Shown: positions 10,866-23,234 of the stretch, piece after piece | How the letters are laid out: the number at the start of each line of letters is the position of its first letter | Position numbering within the stretch: the first letter of the stretch is position 1 | Assembly (NCBI GenBank): GCA_903813345.2 | Contig: CAIIXF020000001.1 | Span: 20,417,915 to 20,481,914, forward strand | Direction: 5' to 3' | Source: Owenia fusiformis | Taxonomy: Eukaryota > Annelida > Polychaeta > Sabellida > Oweniidae | DNA: 64,000 nt | Notes under the pieces: model-generated | Seen by the model: only the letters and a program-made list of their open reading frames with translations | Databases searched by the model: none | What the model was told of the DNA's origin: nothing | Translations under genes and position numbers: made by a program

Positions 10866-11698
10866 CTACTACTTTTTTCAAGGCCTGACTGCGTCGCTAA
10901 CATGCTAAATATAAGAGTTAGCTGACGTTTGGGAGTCTGACTTACCTTCTAAAGGTTAGAACCCGAATCTTAATGAAACCATATCACCTTTGTTCCGTCA
11001 ACCATGGAGCATTTGCCACAACATCCAAGAGGTAAATCATGGATCGAGAAAATGAATGATTTCCTTGTAAGTTCCGGAAGTTTCAATACGAAAAATTACC
11101 GAACATATGTGAAAACCGAATATTTGTTCGTTGTTTTCACGATTTACAGGTTCGTTTGTTCTTCAATGTTTTGGTCTAAATTATAAAGCATTACCAACAG
11201 GTCTTACTCTATTAATCGACTAATACAGCAGACGGCTCATATTTCTACGTAGCATTTCATTCAGACCAATAGTGGTAGTGTAGATCACGCAGTTTCGTTC
11301 GTTGCGTACTTCACTTGAAATTGGTAATTTTAAATATTGACTACTTCACTTAGCTTGGCGGATGTAGAACATTGCTTAATATTCTTTTAATTTTCACACC
11401 AGACATGCTTGGTTGACACGTCAATAAAGTAAAGTTCAAGGGTCAATGCGTTATTTCGTGATAACTACAACGCCTTCCCGGAAGTCAACATTGATGAAAA
11501 ATGAAAAAGTCGGAAAAGCATTTACGCTAATTTCTATCAAATGCTATGTTTATGCATCATCATCGACGCAACAAAGGTGATATGGTTTCATTAAGATTCG
11601 GGTTCTAACCTTTAGAAGGTAAGTCAGACTCCCAAACGTCAGCTAACTCTTATATTTAGCATGTTAGCGACGCAGTCAGGCCTTGAAAAAAGTAGTAG
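10866..11698. mobile_element. 833-bp element with 129-bp terminal inverted repeats
   Basis: 10866-10994 (starting CTACTACTTTTTTCAAGG) is matched by its reverse complement at 11570-11698, apparently without mismatch by eye. The 575-bp interior has no transposase-like frame. A target duplication is not obvious in the flanks. Arm identity this high suggests recent activity or gene conversion between arms. Part of a right-arm-like sequence (TTTAGCTCATTGTGACAAC) lies just outside at 10755 and belongs to a different repeat shared with 48.05 kb. Confidence 0.7.
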
Positions 11699-11778
11699 AG
11701 TCCATTTCACTGCTTCATTTCGTCAGTAGAACGGCAAAAATAAGAAATTGGGAGACCATTGTGCAATAATATATGGAA

Positions 11779-12004
11779 AAGTATATTCATAATGTACATG
11801 AATGACATTTGTATATTTCAGATTTTTTAGTTTTTTGTACAATAAGCCTGTGCCGTCTTGTAATTTGAAGAATTTCAGCCATGTTAATCTTATTGAAAAT
11901 AACATGGCAGAGAAACATCCAAATATAAGAGTCCGCACACTTTATAAGCCAAACTAGAAGCAATCCAAGATATACAAATGTCATTCATGTACATTATGAA
12001 TATA
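11779..12004. mobile_element. 226-bp MITE with 36-bp perfect TIRs
   Basis: 11779-11814 (GTATATTCATAATGTACATG...) and its exact complement at 11969-12004 bound a 226-bp unit with no coding capacity. The TIRs carry an internal ATGTACAT palindrome. The family was not identified. Confidence 0.6.
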
Positions 12005-12656
12005 CTAAGTAAGGATGGGAAAAACATGCTTTTGGTATGGAACATTTTCAAATGGAAAGGAAGTCACTGAAATGGATAGTAGAACAGTAGTTTTAATTTT
12101 ACACTTCCATAAAAAAACTTCCATATAGTCTTCCAATTGATTCTTTTGAGTACTTTAATCGTGAAAAATAAGACTTGGCTAAAATGATACTGCCACTTAC
12201 CTTCCGGAAGTTAGTAAAACAACCTAACAGCAAATAACACTTTTTGTGCCAACCATTGAGCTAAAGCACAATATCCAAGAGATAAAGAATAGAGAGTGAA
12301 ATAAAGTGTGATTAATGTTAATCCAATGGGGAAACTTACGGGGATGTGAGTGATAGGTAAAGTTGTCAAAAAGATTTGGAAAAATTATCACATCAATTTT
12401 ACCCCAAAGGGAAACCCAATGCATGTCCCGAGCATGACTTTTTCCTAAAATTTGGTAACTATTTTGAGCCATCCTCATGGATCTCTGTTATACATTGCAT
12501 GATATATACACAAATTTTCGCAAAATTCATGCATTTAATTTTTCTAAAAAAGTTATATTATAATAAAATTATGCTCATTTTATAGTTACATATGCTACAT
12601 AAAGACAAGTTGTTTTTGTTTTATAGATGGGGACAAGAGTCCAAAATATCAACTAA

Positions 12657-12691
12657 CAACAGATTATCAACAACAACAACAAACAACAACA
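12657..12691 (+). promoter_or_regulatory. (CAA)n-rich 5' leader of the first esterase-like gene
   Basis: A CAA-repeat run sits about 40-70 bases upstream of the ATG at 12729, within the presumed 5' UTR. CAA repeats are typically unstructured, so the leader is probably easily scanned. The transcription start was not identified. Confidence 0.3.
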
Positions 12692-12728
12692 GTATTATCA
12701 CATACAGGACTTATAGTGGATTACAAAC

Positions 12729-15700
12729 ATGATGAGTGCCAGCCAGGTTCTGTTGTTCCTTGGACTGTGTGTTGTGCTAACTATGGGTCAACAATGGTCC
12801 TGGAGCCCATGGGACCCTAACAATCCATCAAATACAGACTGGCAACAGGCAGGAACAGATCAGAGTAAACCCTTTTATGAGAATGACCCATTTAATCCTT
12901 GGTGGAGGTAAGGGACTTCATTTAAGGATTTAAGCCCTGGACTCTTGTGGACGGATTGTCATTCCTCCAAGGTGGTCTATCAAATTTTGCATGAGATTTG
13001 CAGAATTGAGTGTTAAGTTTAGGAAACAACCCCTCGGTGGAATGAATCAGCCACAATGCATTGAGTCCTAGACTTAAATTCTTTTCAAAGAATATATTTT
13101 CAATGTAACTTTTTGCAAGGATCAAGTTGGCAAAGTCTAGTAGTTGTCACCTTGACAACCATTCTACAAATGACCTTGGGTTGAATGTTGGTTTGGTAAT
13201 GCAATGCGGTTTATGAAATAGCTTGTTAATATTGACTGGAATTGGACACACCTTGCCAATCTATGTGTGACTTTGTCATTAAGCACTTATATTTAAAGAT
13301 AAAGGTACCAGCATTCTAAGGCCCGCTCATTCTATGACCCATGGGCCATTCACCATTCATTAAAGTTCACTGAAAATAATGCACATTATCTCTTATTTCC
13401 AATGTAATCATAGATTTTTCAGTCAAAACGTATGTTTTTTTTCTTTACATGCTTTAAGCATCATGAATCATTATTCCTTAATTCAATATTTTCAGTGTCT
13501 CCAATGGGAAAGATAATTATGAATAAGAATTTTATGATCAACTGTGTACATTGGCTTCTTGATAATTTGAAATTTTAATTCCAGATACAATCCAGAGGTG
13601 AGGGCACGTACACTGTATGGAGACATAGCAGGCTTCAGTATTCCTATAGAGGAGAGAGAAAACCCGACCACTGGAGAAATCTACAAGAAAAGAATGAATT
13701 TATTTCTGGGAGTTCCTTATGCTAAGCCCCCCATTGATAATCTGCGTTTCATGGTAAGTAAAGGCTTTAGTAGCTATACGAGTATGTAAGGTAGATACAC
13801 AGTAGTGGCCTAAAAATTGATTACCAATAACAGGGCTTGCATTAACGGCGTCCCATACATGTTAAGGACTCAAAAATAATTTGGAGGACGCAAAAATTGA
13901 AAATATTTCCGTTTTTTGGACGCAAATTTTTTTAGGTCAATACTACAATGTGTTTACAACGATACCTAACAAAAACAAATAACTATGATCTCTCACCTTT
14001 ATTTGAATCGTAAATAAGGCTCAACATGTTGAATATTTACAAATAATCATGATTCTCTCGAATTTTTCGACTTTGTTTATTTTTAGATTTGAAACCATGA
14101 CACGCCACAGTTTTTCCTATTCAGAAACAAATATTAGGTTATTCATGAAATAAAATGTATTCATTGTCGAATGAATGAACATGCATTTATTCAGTCCGTA
14201 CTTAACGTTTACTTCCGTTTTAAATTCGCGGCAAGAAATCAAAAACTGAAAGGTGTTTTGGTAAAAAATGCTTTTAAAATAAAGTTATACCTCAAAACAG
14301 GCTAGAAATAGGGGACACACTTTTTTTCAAAGGACACACTTTTTTAAAAAAAATTGCGTCCTTGGGACTCACAAATTTTCTAACCTAATGCAAGCGCTGC
14401 CAATAATCTGTTCTTGCTCTTTGAAAAATGAGATCACAAAATTTATATGGCAGATCATTTTATGATGTGTGTATATGACTTTCATAAGTAGGACCTGCCT
14501 GAAGAACTAAGCTTTGGCCACATGATTGTCTTCTCAAGAGAGGAGTTGCTTTCCTTGATGATTACAATATCTCTTCCTACTTTATATTGAGGCCTTTAGT
14601 CCTAATATAAGGGGCAGACCATTAGATCTTTGGGGAGTAATTTTTCTGGGTAAAGAAAGTTCAGTTTTGAAGACAAGTATCACAGGCTTCAACTCTCTTA
14701 TAATATTGAAGATCCTATCTACGGTTGAACATACATGGAAATGGAGTGAATTTGAAACACTCAGTTTGCTCTATAAAGTTCATAATTATGTTTTCACTTT
14801 CAAGCGGCCACAGTCACCAGAGCCTGTAAGTTAAGAATGAAGGACTACAGTTGACGGATTTAGATTGTTTTGGAGTTGTTTCAAAAAAAAGCTATTTTAA
14901 GTGTTAGTATGCCTTTTTGAGAATAATGACATCATGAACAGAACTGCTCTTAAATAAAGATTAATCAAGGTTTCAAATGATAATATTTAGAATTAATGAA
15001 CTTTGGTTAGTTCAAATTGCCACCATTATATTTGGTTGTTTGTTTTATAAACTGTTTGTGGAAATCAATTTGGCACCAGAGATCCTCCAAACCTAAATAT
15101 TGGCATACTGACACTTTAATGGCACAGACAGGTTATTTGTGTACTGGTCTATGTTAGGGTTTACTAGTTTGTGTTACAGGGTATAAGGGACTGGTGTAGG
15201 AATATCCCTGCTACTACTACATGTATACATGTATCTAGTGATATTTGAAACAAACAAAACTTTATAATATAGCGCAGAATAGTTAACCTCGAATTGACAT
15301 TCAATATTCAATCATTGTCTAAGCATACACAATATATACACTGTACTCGTGGTACCATGTACTTTACTTTAATCTTGGCAAGTCATTGTTTTTAATCAGT
15401 GTGCTATTATTTCTATATTTTAGAGACCTGTTAAGCCTGTGTTCCCAACAAGGATCTGGGAGGCCAAGTCATACCCCCCAGCCTGCCCCCAGCCACTCTG
15501 GTACATCAAGAGAGATATACCATCATTCACAAATAGGAACATTAGTGAAGACTGCCTTTATCTCAACATATTCCAACCCAATGTAAGTGTTTCATACACA
15601 ACAGAAGAAGTGAACAATATAATTCAATCATTATGTTGATGATCTTAAGAGCAAGAAATGGAAAAAATATATGAATTTTGATTTGATATATTCAAAAGGA

Positions 15701-18700
15701 TCAACATTTTGTATCTGGTTAAATCAATGTGCAATATTTTTTAATAACTAGGAATTGAAACTACATGTATCTGCATAATAGGTGGTCGGCACTTTCTCAG
15801 CTTAACTAACATTACATTATTTTTCAAATACTCCATTTTGAAAGGTTTTGATGAAGCCATGTTTACACCATATAATAACCATGGATTTGTATTTCAGATA
15901 AGCAGCAATCCTGCGAGCCACAGGTATCCAGTGATGGTCTACATACATGGGGGTGACTTCCTCTATGGGTCTTCAGAACAGGCTCCAGGACTTATCATCG
16001 CACAACACGACATTGTATTTGTGGCGATGAATTACAGATTGGGGGCACTTGGTATGTTATGTAATGATTTTATTAGTGTAGAATGTGTATGCATAAAATA
16101 ATCTGTTTTCTCTAGGACAATCAAAGTACATTATAACAAGTTTTCAATCATTATTTTAATTTTTATTGACAAGGTAAAATTTAGGGTAATATTAGTCTTT
16201 TGCTTGTTGGTAATTGATAAATTTTATGTTACAGGTTTCATGAGTACCCAGGATGCATATTCTTGGGGTAACTATGGGTTATGGGACCAGAAACTTGCCT
16301 TGGAGTTTGTTAAAGATAACATAGAGAACTTTCAGGGTGATCCAGACAGAGTGACTCTAGTAGGTTCAGGGGCAGGGGGTCAGAGTGTGGGGATGCACAT
16401 GGTCAGTCCACGCACCAGGTCTCAAGGTATTGAACCCATAAGATAACATTACACACTATCAGTTTGCCATCATAAAGAGCCATTTTGTTTACCTTTTCAA
16501 ACAGCACATGTAATATATGAAATTGATATTACGACCTTTCATGGGACCTTGTTTTTAGATGTTTTCTCAAATGCGATCTAATATATGATTCCAGGTTATT
16601 TTCACAAAGTGATATTACAAAGTGGGACTGACATTAGTCCACAGGCCTCTGTAGAACCATTCTGGAGACCTGAGACATTTGCTGAAGACCTGGGAAGACT
16701 TGTTAACTGTCCCACAAACAATCATGGACGAATGGTGCGTTGTCTGCAGGAGAGGAACTTTAATGAGATTCTCAGTGCACAGTTTAGGATTGGTCTTCAA
16801 GCTAAGGAAGCATGGAGACCAGAGTCAAAGCATTGTCCTGGTGCAACTACCAGAGTGAGTTTCTTATAGACTAAATCTATATTTTCACTTACTTGTTAGG
16901 GTATCATCTTCAAAATGAAAGTTTCATGGAAAAGTCATGGCACCATTAATCAATAACCCAGATGCGAGTAGAAATAATCTTGATTTACGTCATTAAAAAT
17001 TCAAAATTCAGTCAAAGTAATATCATTTGGTAACTACCTACTCGCATTTGGGTAATTATCAAAGTTCATTTATACTTTTTTGCCTGGCACTGAAATGGCA
17101 GTGAATCTTTCAAAAAGTTTCATTATGACTATGATTTTGTCATGATTATATACTGTTTAACATAGAATCATATGAATACTTAAACTCAAATAAATGCTTA
17201 TGCATCTGTGTTGTTATTGTTTGCTCATTGTATTCCAGCCTGGTACAGTTGAGAACCCCTGGGCTCCTGTACAAGATGGTATATACAACTTCCTGCCTGA
17301 AACACCCATTGATCTCAGGTATTCAGAAACATTTTCCAAAGTGCCAATGATGATAGGTTTCAACAGACACGATGGTGCAGAAAAAGCAAGTATGTATACA
17401 TACAGTGTGAAGGTGATCTCTTCACAATTTAGATAATAAATCTTAAAAAGATGTTGTTTGTGTTGAAATGATTATTATGCTTTGGATAGAGATGGATTTT
17501 ATGTGATGTTATGGTCACCAAGTTTTTTGTGACGGTTGTTGGCATTCTGCATCCGGAGTTCAGCATCTGTAACAAATGGCAGGTGGTGATATTTGGCATG
17601 TTAATGCTTTGTTTTGTGTTGAAAAGATTATGCTGAATGGATTTCATCTGATTTTTCTTTATGTCTATATCACCACAAATGACAAAAATTAACCTCATTT
17701 TTGGAACCATAATGTTGATTCTTTAAGACAACTTCATCCCTGAATGTTATAGTTTAATCAGTTCTACACCTGCATCATAGGATGTCTTTGTTTATTCAGA
17801 TTATACAATCAGGAACCTGGAGAATGGACTGGAGGAGTCAGCGTACCAGCAAGCTATCTGTCAGTACCTAGATGACTATAGGATTTACCATCTAGACAAT
17901 GCATTTGAAGCCATTCACTTCCACTATTCCTGGCATGCTGAACCAAACAATGACACAGCACGTAGGGAAATGTTATATGATGTAAGTTGAAACAAAACAC
18001 CGATGTTTTTAAAAAATTTTAATTTGCTAAAAATCGCCCTTTCTTATCTTATTTTGACGCAAATTGCTTACCTTTTTTCATGTCTTATTTCATTTTCAAA
18101 TGTTTTCTGATATTCTTTCGCTTTAAAACTGTTTTAGCTAGTCGAAATGAACCATTAATCTAAAAAAATTACTTTACTTTCATTTCACCGTTACTATGTT
18201 CTCGGATGTACCAGCGTACTCTTATTAATTTGTTCTGTTCGATATTTTAGTGCATTAGCGTTCGGTATTTCAGTGCACTTTTCTCGAACTTTTTCTCGAT
18301 GTACATCGCGATGTGCATCGATGTTTACTACTGAAAATTGCTGATGCATCGATGTACGATTATGGCACATCGCGACAACACTACTACTTTCTAGACATTC
18401 AACTTAGCCTAGTATATTGATTTTCTTACTGGATCTTCCAATTAGATAATTTGAAGTCAAGCTATTGCTATTAGGGTGTTCATTTTTATCATAACTTTTA
18501 TTTTTCATTTTTATGTCCTCACCAAAAGTGATGACACATTTTTATATTCTCAAACTTTTTATGGACACTCTTCGGTGGCAGTTTGTATGTATAACAAATG
18601 GTGGTGACATTTTGCATGTTAATGCCTTGTTTAACCTATATAATTCACATTTATATACATGTATATATACATTTCAGCTTTATACAGACCACAGGTTTGG

Positions 18701-20203
18701 TTCACCTGCAGACACCCTCATCAGGAAACAGATGGATCATGCAGAGACCTACATGTATATGTTTGGATACAGGTCATACCAGGAGGAGAAAAGTCCATAT
18801 TGGATGGGTAAGCAATAATATGTTGAATTTTTGCAAATTATTTAGCTTCATTCTAATAAACGATCGTAAAGAAGTGTCAATAATGTCGAAAGCTATTTGA
18901 TGATGATTGGACTAAACTGATATATGCATTGAAGGGTTAACTAAAAAAGGCAATGTGTTTCAGGTATAACAAAGGAATCTGAGGTCCAGTACACACTAGG
19001 GTTCCCATTGATCAACATCACCACTGAGAACTACACACGTATAGAAACACCATATTATGACTGGATGGACCAGAATATCTCTGACTTTATGGTCACTCTA
19101 TGGACAAACTATATCAAAGATGGGTAGGTTTAAGTGCAAAATATTAGTTCAAATTATATGAAAGCTTGTATTCATCAACTTAGCCTAGTATATTGATTTT
19201 CTTATTGGATCTTACAATTAGATAATTTGAAGTCAAGCTTTTGCTATTAGGGTGTTCACTTTTATCATAACTTTTTTTTTATTCTTATTATCAAAACTTA
19301 TTGAGGTTACTTAATCGCTTACTCAGTACTTTTTCTATATTGAAACATTGTGTTTACCTCCACCACCAAATTCTACAAGCAATCTAGCTATTTCATCGTG
19401 AAATAGAATATCTAGTACAATTGACCAAAAAAAGAAAAGAAAAATACTCATATCTATAACTGTGAGATTTTTATTTCAGTGTCCCTACACCCTATAGAAT
19501 TCGCAATGTTACATGGGAGCCATATAATATGTACAACTTGACCTATCTGTGGGTAGATGAGTGGCCAGAGAATAGAATTAGATATAGGCAGAAATACTAC
19601 TCTTTTTGGCAGGATTATTTCCCACAGATATCTGAAAGAGTCATAAGTGAGTACTATATTCGCAATGTCCAATATGCAATCATCTCAAAAATAATTTTAA
19701 AAATGTACTTTTGTTAAATGATGATCCATTGGATCATCATTCTGATTGATATATCAAAGCCGCAACATGTGTATGTAATAATTCTATTTTACTATGAAAT
19801 AAATCACATATAAAAAATAAAAAATTAATATATCATTTGCTGGGGATAAAAACATTACAAAATCTTAATACAATTCACTATTTAATGAGGAAACCTCAAT
19901 ACTGTAATAGTTAAAAATATTATTGTATTACAAACATGACAAAGATCAATCATACTTCCAGATATTGTCACAGCTACCCCTACAGCTATAGGTCGGGAGT
20001 ATCGGTACTCAACTTGGGGGATGACAGCCTTCACTGGTTTGCTTCTTATCTTCATTATAGTAATGTCAATACTACTCTGGCGACAACATAGGAAAAATGT
20101 TGAGGCGAGAGACTGGATGACTAGTACAGAATTTAGTTCAGTGACTAGAAATAGAACATTCATGGAGTCACATGACAGTTTCGGGGCTCCGAGATTACGA
20201 TAG
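12729..20203 (+). CDS. Membrane-anchored, catalytically dead cholinesterase/neuroligin-like protein (gene A)
   Basis: Twelve exons with consistent phases encode 714 aa: 12729-12907, 13585-13753, 15424-15582, 15898-16051, 16235-16426, 16595-16854, 17239-17389, 17800-17981, 18678-18807, 18964-19123, 19480-19646 and 19962-20203 (TAG). A signal peptide (about residues 1-20) leads into an alpha/beta-hydrolase fold of the carboxylesterase type B family: FLGVPYAKPP, EDCLYLNIFQPN, HGGDF (186-190), YGLWDQKLALEFVKDNI. The nucleophile elbow is GSGAG (264-268), so Gly266 replaces the catalytic Ser, as in neuroligins. The acid position is Asp416 and the His position is Lys529, so hydrolysis is very unlikely. 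A short Thr-rich stalk, one transmembrane helix (about 653-675) and a 38-residue cytoplasmic tail follow. Probable role: cell-surface adhesion or ligand binding. It is the upstream member of a tandem pair. Whether it is a true neuroligin orthologue is doubtful, since the stalk is short and no PDZ ligand ends the tail. Confidence 0.88.
13831..14399. mobile_element. hAT-like MITE in gene A intron 2
   Basis: Ends CAGGGCTTGCATTA and TAATGCAAGCGCTG form short imperfect TIRs with the CAG..CTG form of hAT elements. CCAATAA flanks both sides, compatible with a degraded 8-bp target duplication. Internally there are GGACGCAAATTTTT-like and GGACACACTTTTTT repeats. No transposase frame. Confidence 0.55.
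16951..17062. mobile_element. Short MITE with ACCCAGATGCGAGTAG ends (deletion derivative)
   Basis: Begins CAATAACCCAGATGCGAGTAG and ends CTACTCGCATTTGGGTAATT, inverted termini. The left 80 bases are nearly identical to the left end of the 443-bp copy at 60841-61283, but most of the interior is missing. Lies in gene A intron 6. Confidence 0.6.
17515..17690 (+). repeat. Dispersed GGCAGGTGGTGACATTTTGC repeat, copy a
   Basis: Diverged member of a family whose core is GTAACAAATGGCAGGTGGTG-ACATTTTGCATGTTAATGCC. Other copies are at 18510-18635, 25325-25430, 37035-37180 (reverse) and 50600-50700. A CACCAC-AA(G/A)TGA word at the distal edge recurs in several copies. In gene A intron 7. Confidence 0.5.
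17995..18393 (-). mobile_element. hAT-like element fragment (CGCGACAACACTA end)
   Basis: Reverse-orientation relative of the element at 43221-45156. It keeps the ACATCGCGATGTGCATCGATG subterminal region and the TCGCGACAACACTA terminus, and joins directly to the opposite subterminal region. It therefore lacks the 1.5-kb insertion present in the 43-kb copy and supplies the empty site. The left end is truncated. In gene A intron 8. Confidence 0.6.
18401..18506 (+). repeat. 105-bp direct repeat, unit 1
   Basis: AACTTAGCCTAGTATATTGA... through TTCATTTTTATCATAAC is repeated with few changes at 19175-19277, on either side of two gene A exons. The spacing suggests a local intronic duplication rather than a mobile element. 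Confidence 0.5.
18510..18635 (+). repeat. Dispersed GGCAGGTGGTGACATTTTGC repeat, copy b
   Basis: Good copy of the core (AACAAATGGTGGTGACATTT then TGCATGTTAATGCC) with the TCACCAAAAGTGATGACA edge. In gene A intron 8. Confidence 0.5.
19175..19277 (+). repeat. 105-bp direct repeat, unit 2
   Basis: Second unit of the repeat described at 18401, in gene A intron 10. Confidence 0.5.
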
Positions 20204-22110
20204 CATAGCGTCGCCTTTGTCATCTTTCATTGCAAATGTAACCACATCAGTTTGGATTTTTATCAGCTACTGCATCAACAAGTATTCCAGAAGGAGCATT
20301 GTGCATATGAGTAGTACTGTGAACTGTGACAGTAATATTGTGAGTTGTGCCAACAGCATTGTGTGCAGGTGTCAAGAGTATTGTGGAGTGTGACAAGACT
20401 ATTGTCACTGAGGCACAAACATATTTTCACCAGAATAGAATGTTCAATAAAGTCTCGTCATGGGAACTTCAGAATTGGAGTTACAATGTACATTGTATTG
20501 TGATTTATCACAGAAATAGAGGGATGTTCTGTACACATTGGAATTTATGCAGGAATGACAACTCAGGACTTCAGTGGAAACCATTTTCAACATCTTCATT
20601 GACTTATAAAATGAATGACAACCGCCATATTTCAGCCTCCATAACTTGAAATCTTGAATGATTGACTGGAGAAATGATAACAATCACTTTACATGTATTT
20701 TAACAAGAGTTATGTGTAATTGTTGTATTCTATTTTTCAATGCAAGATGAATTGTTTTAAGGTAATGCTTAACTTCTATATCCTGATACATGTGAATCCA
20801 TGAGTGTTTTACTTCTAGAATATTGTATTAAATATTTGTATACTGTAAATTTTGAATTTTATTTTTCAATCTCATTAATTCTTATTGTTAGTAATTTTAT
20901 ATTGTAATTTTGTTAAAGATGTTGTCCAATTGCCATAATGGTCATTTTTACAAAACTGATGGACAATTGAATCCCATTTATTCAGACTTCAATCTAAATT
21001 AATCAGGCATTTACATAAAATTAAAATCATACTTCATGCGATTTGTATTATGTATTAGATTTAATGGTAATATTGTTGGTAGTCATTGAATTTGTTGTGG
21101 AGTAAATAAATGTACAAATGCTGAAGTAATCCTGATTGAAATCATATTTTTGAGAAGACATTTCATAACCAGAGTTCTTTTTACTTTTTATTAAACATTT
21201 GAGTAAGTAAGTGTAAATCATTCTTTTGAAAGCAATTGGGTCACTCTTACATAATAAGTCACTATGTTTCATAATCCTGGTTATTGCATAACCAAGCTGG
21301 ATTGAAAAGATGACATGTCCATTTTCTATTTTTGATGAATTTGATTAAACGTCCCAGTTTGTCGCAAAATCCTGTAGTATGAGATACATTGTATCTTTTA
21401 TAAATATAAATCCAAAGAAAGTTTGTGTTACAGTGTCTCAAGAAAATGAAGTGTAGAACATACCTTTAAGTACTGTTCAATCTTGTGATATAACAAAAAT
21501 CACATGTTATTTATTGACATGCCTGTGTTCAACATTCCAGTTGCTGCTCAACCAGATTTCAAAATAAAATTAAGATTAATAAATTTTGTACTTGCTATTT
21601 TAAGAAAGCAATATTTAATGGACTGATTGCAGCATAATATAATGCTTCATGAATTGAAAAAGATGTACATATTTATTTGAATGATTTTAGGATGGAACTT
21701 TTTCTAATGTAGTTTTTATAGAATTGTGATTTACACGATATACAATGGTTTATCTGCTTTTGAAGAAATAATTGTACTGATTATTTTTGTAATTTGTAAA
21801 TGATATAAATCATATGTTGTAAATATATTTTATAAAAAATGAAATTTTTTATTTTGAATTTGTAAAATATTGTGATATCCCCTCATGAGTATGATACATC
21901 TGGTGAGAAATTGCACATTACCTTACTGTGTAAATGTTATGATTGGTTTCATATCAATTTCTTGATAAAATAGTCCAAAGTACAGTTGATAAAATTGTAT
22001 TTTGGTTGTATGTCGGATACTTGTCCAAGTTTGCATATACTGTGATACTGCCTATATTTCATGTTTTTTCAAGAGCATGATTGAATAAAGGTGAACTGAA
22101 AGTGAACAGA
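20204..22110 (+). other. Probable 3' UTR of gene A
   Basis: A+T-rich sequence with no further exon. Candidate poly(A) signals are AATAAA at about 20446 and at 22084-22089. The later one is followed by the intergenic stretch before gene B. Confidence 0.45.
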
Positions 22111-23234
22111 AAATTTGAAAAAAGTGCAACACTGAAATTTTCAAACTCTTCCTGACGAGTCATTTTTTGTTTCATAGGGTTTTATGCAACATTATCATTG
22201 TAAATACTGTATAGTAGAATAACAACTGAAGTTTGATGAAAAATATTCAAATGAAGATTTTGATTTTTTGAAGAATAGTATGTGAAAAAACACCAAAACC
22301 ATCTGAAAATTGCACAAAATACTAGTATTCTTCCAAAATATTTTTGAAAAATCACCTCCAACATATGTGTCATATTTTCAGAGGGCTGAGATTTTTATTT
22401 CAATATGTTTAGAATCTAGTGTTTCTTATTTTTTCTATTACAACAGTGAGCCTGGTCACATTAATGATAGGTGGAACCAACAAAATTGAGAAAAAGTCAA
22501 GACTGAAAGATATAAATTTTGATGGACAAAATACACTAATAAAAAGATATGTGCTTCCTGCCATCTTAGAAAATCTTTGAGAAGTTCAGCTTCACCTTAA
22601 AGGTGCAACAATAAGTGCAGAGGATTCAACGACCATGGACCAGTGTCAAAATAAATTTAAGTTTGGATATTTCATCAAGACTAACATATTTTTTTATTAT
22701 CCAAGGAAACCGCCTGGATGAACATTATTTCAGCGGATATTCCTCTTGAAACATAGTGGTGGATCTTAAAAATCTGTAAGTGCGACTTCCTTTATAGAAG
22801 CTTTGAACTGAATTTACACTTCTTAATGCTGGAATTGATAGTCTATCCATACATTTTAAGAAAATAGGGTATATGGATGTAAAGCCAAATGTTGCCCGGA
22901 CAGCTCAGAAAAAGTAAAAATTTTCGAATTTTTTCTCTACAGGCCTTGTTGCCCCTTTAATTGAATTTCGTATATCTTGCTAAGTGAAATAATTCTATTT
23001 TAGGGGGTTCTTTGATGTTTATATCTCTTTGAGAAGTGCATTTGTAGCAATGAACTGAAGGGTATAGCCATTGATAGCCAATGACCAAACATTATTCAAT
23101 CTGAAAAATTGAAATTGTTAAATGGAGTGCCATCTTTTTTGACTCACCTGTAGGTCACGTGATCTGAAACATCCGCCATTTTTAACAGGTGTCTGTAAAC
23201 AAAATAAAATGTGAGGCCTAAAAGTGGCATTATC
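22111..23234. other. Intergenic region and putative promoter of gene B
   Basis: No exon seen. A GGTCACGTGATC palindromic E-box-like word lies at about 23153-23164, about 70 bases upstream of gene B's ATG. A promoter role is conjecture. Confidence 0.3.

Noticed and set aside
20347-20649. 100-codon frame after gene A's stop
   Set aside because: Lies in the 3' UTR, has no motif, and includes a candidate poly(A) signal.
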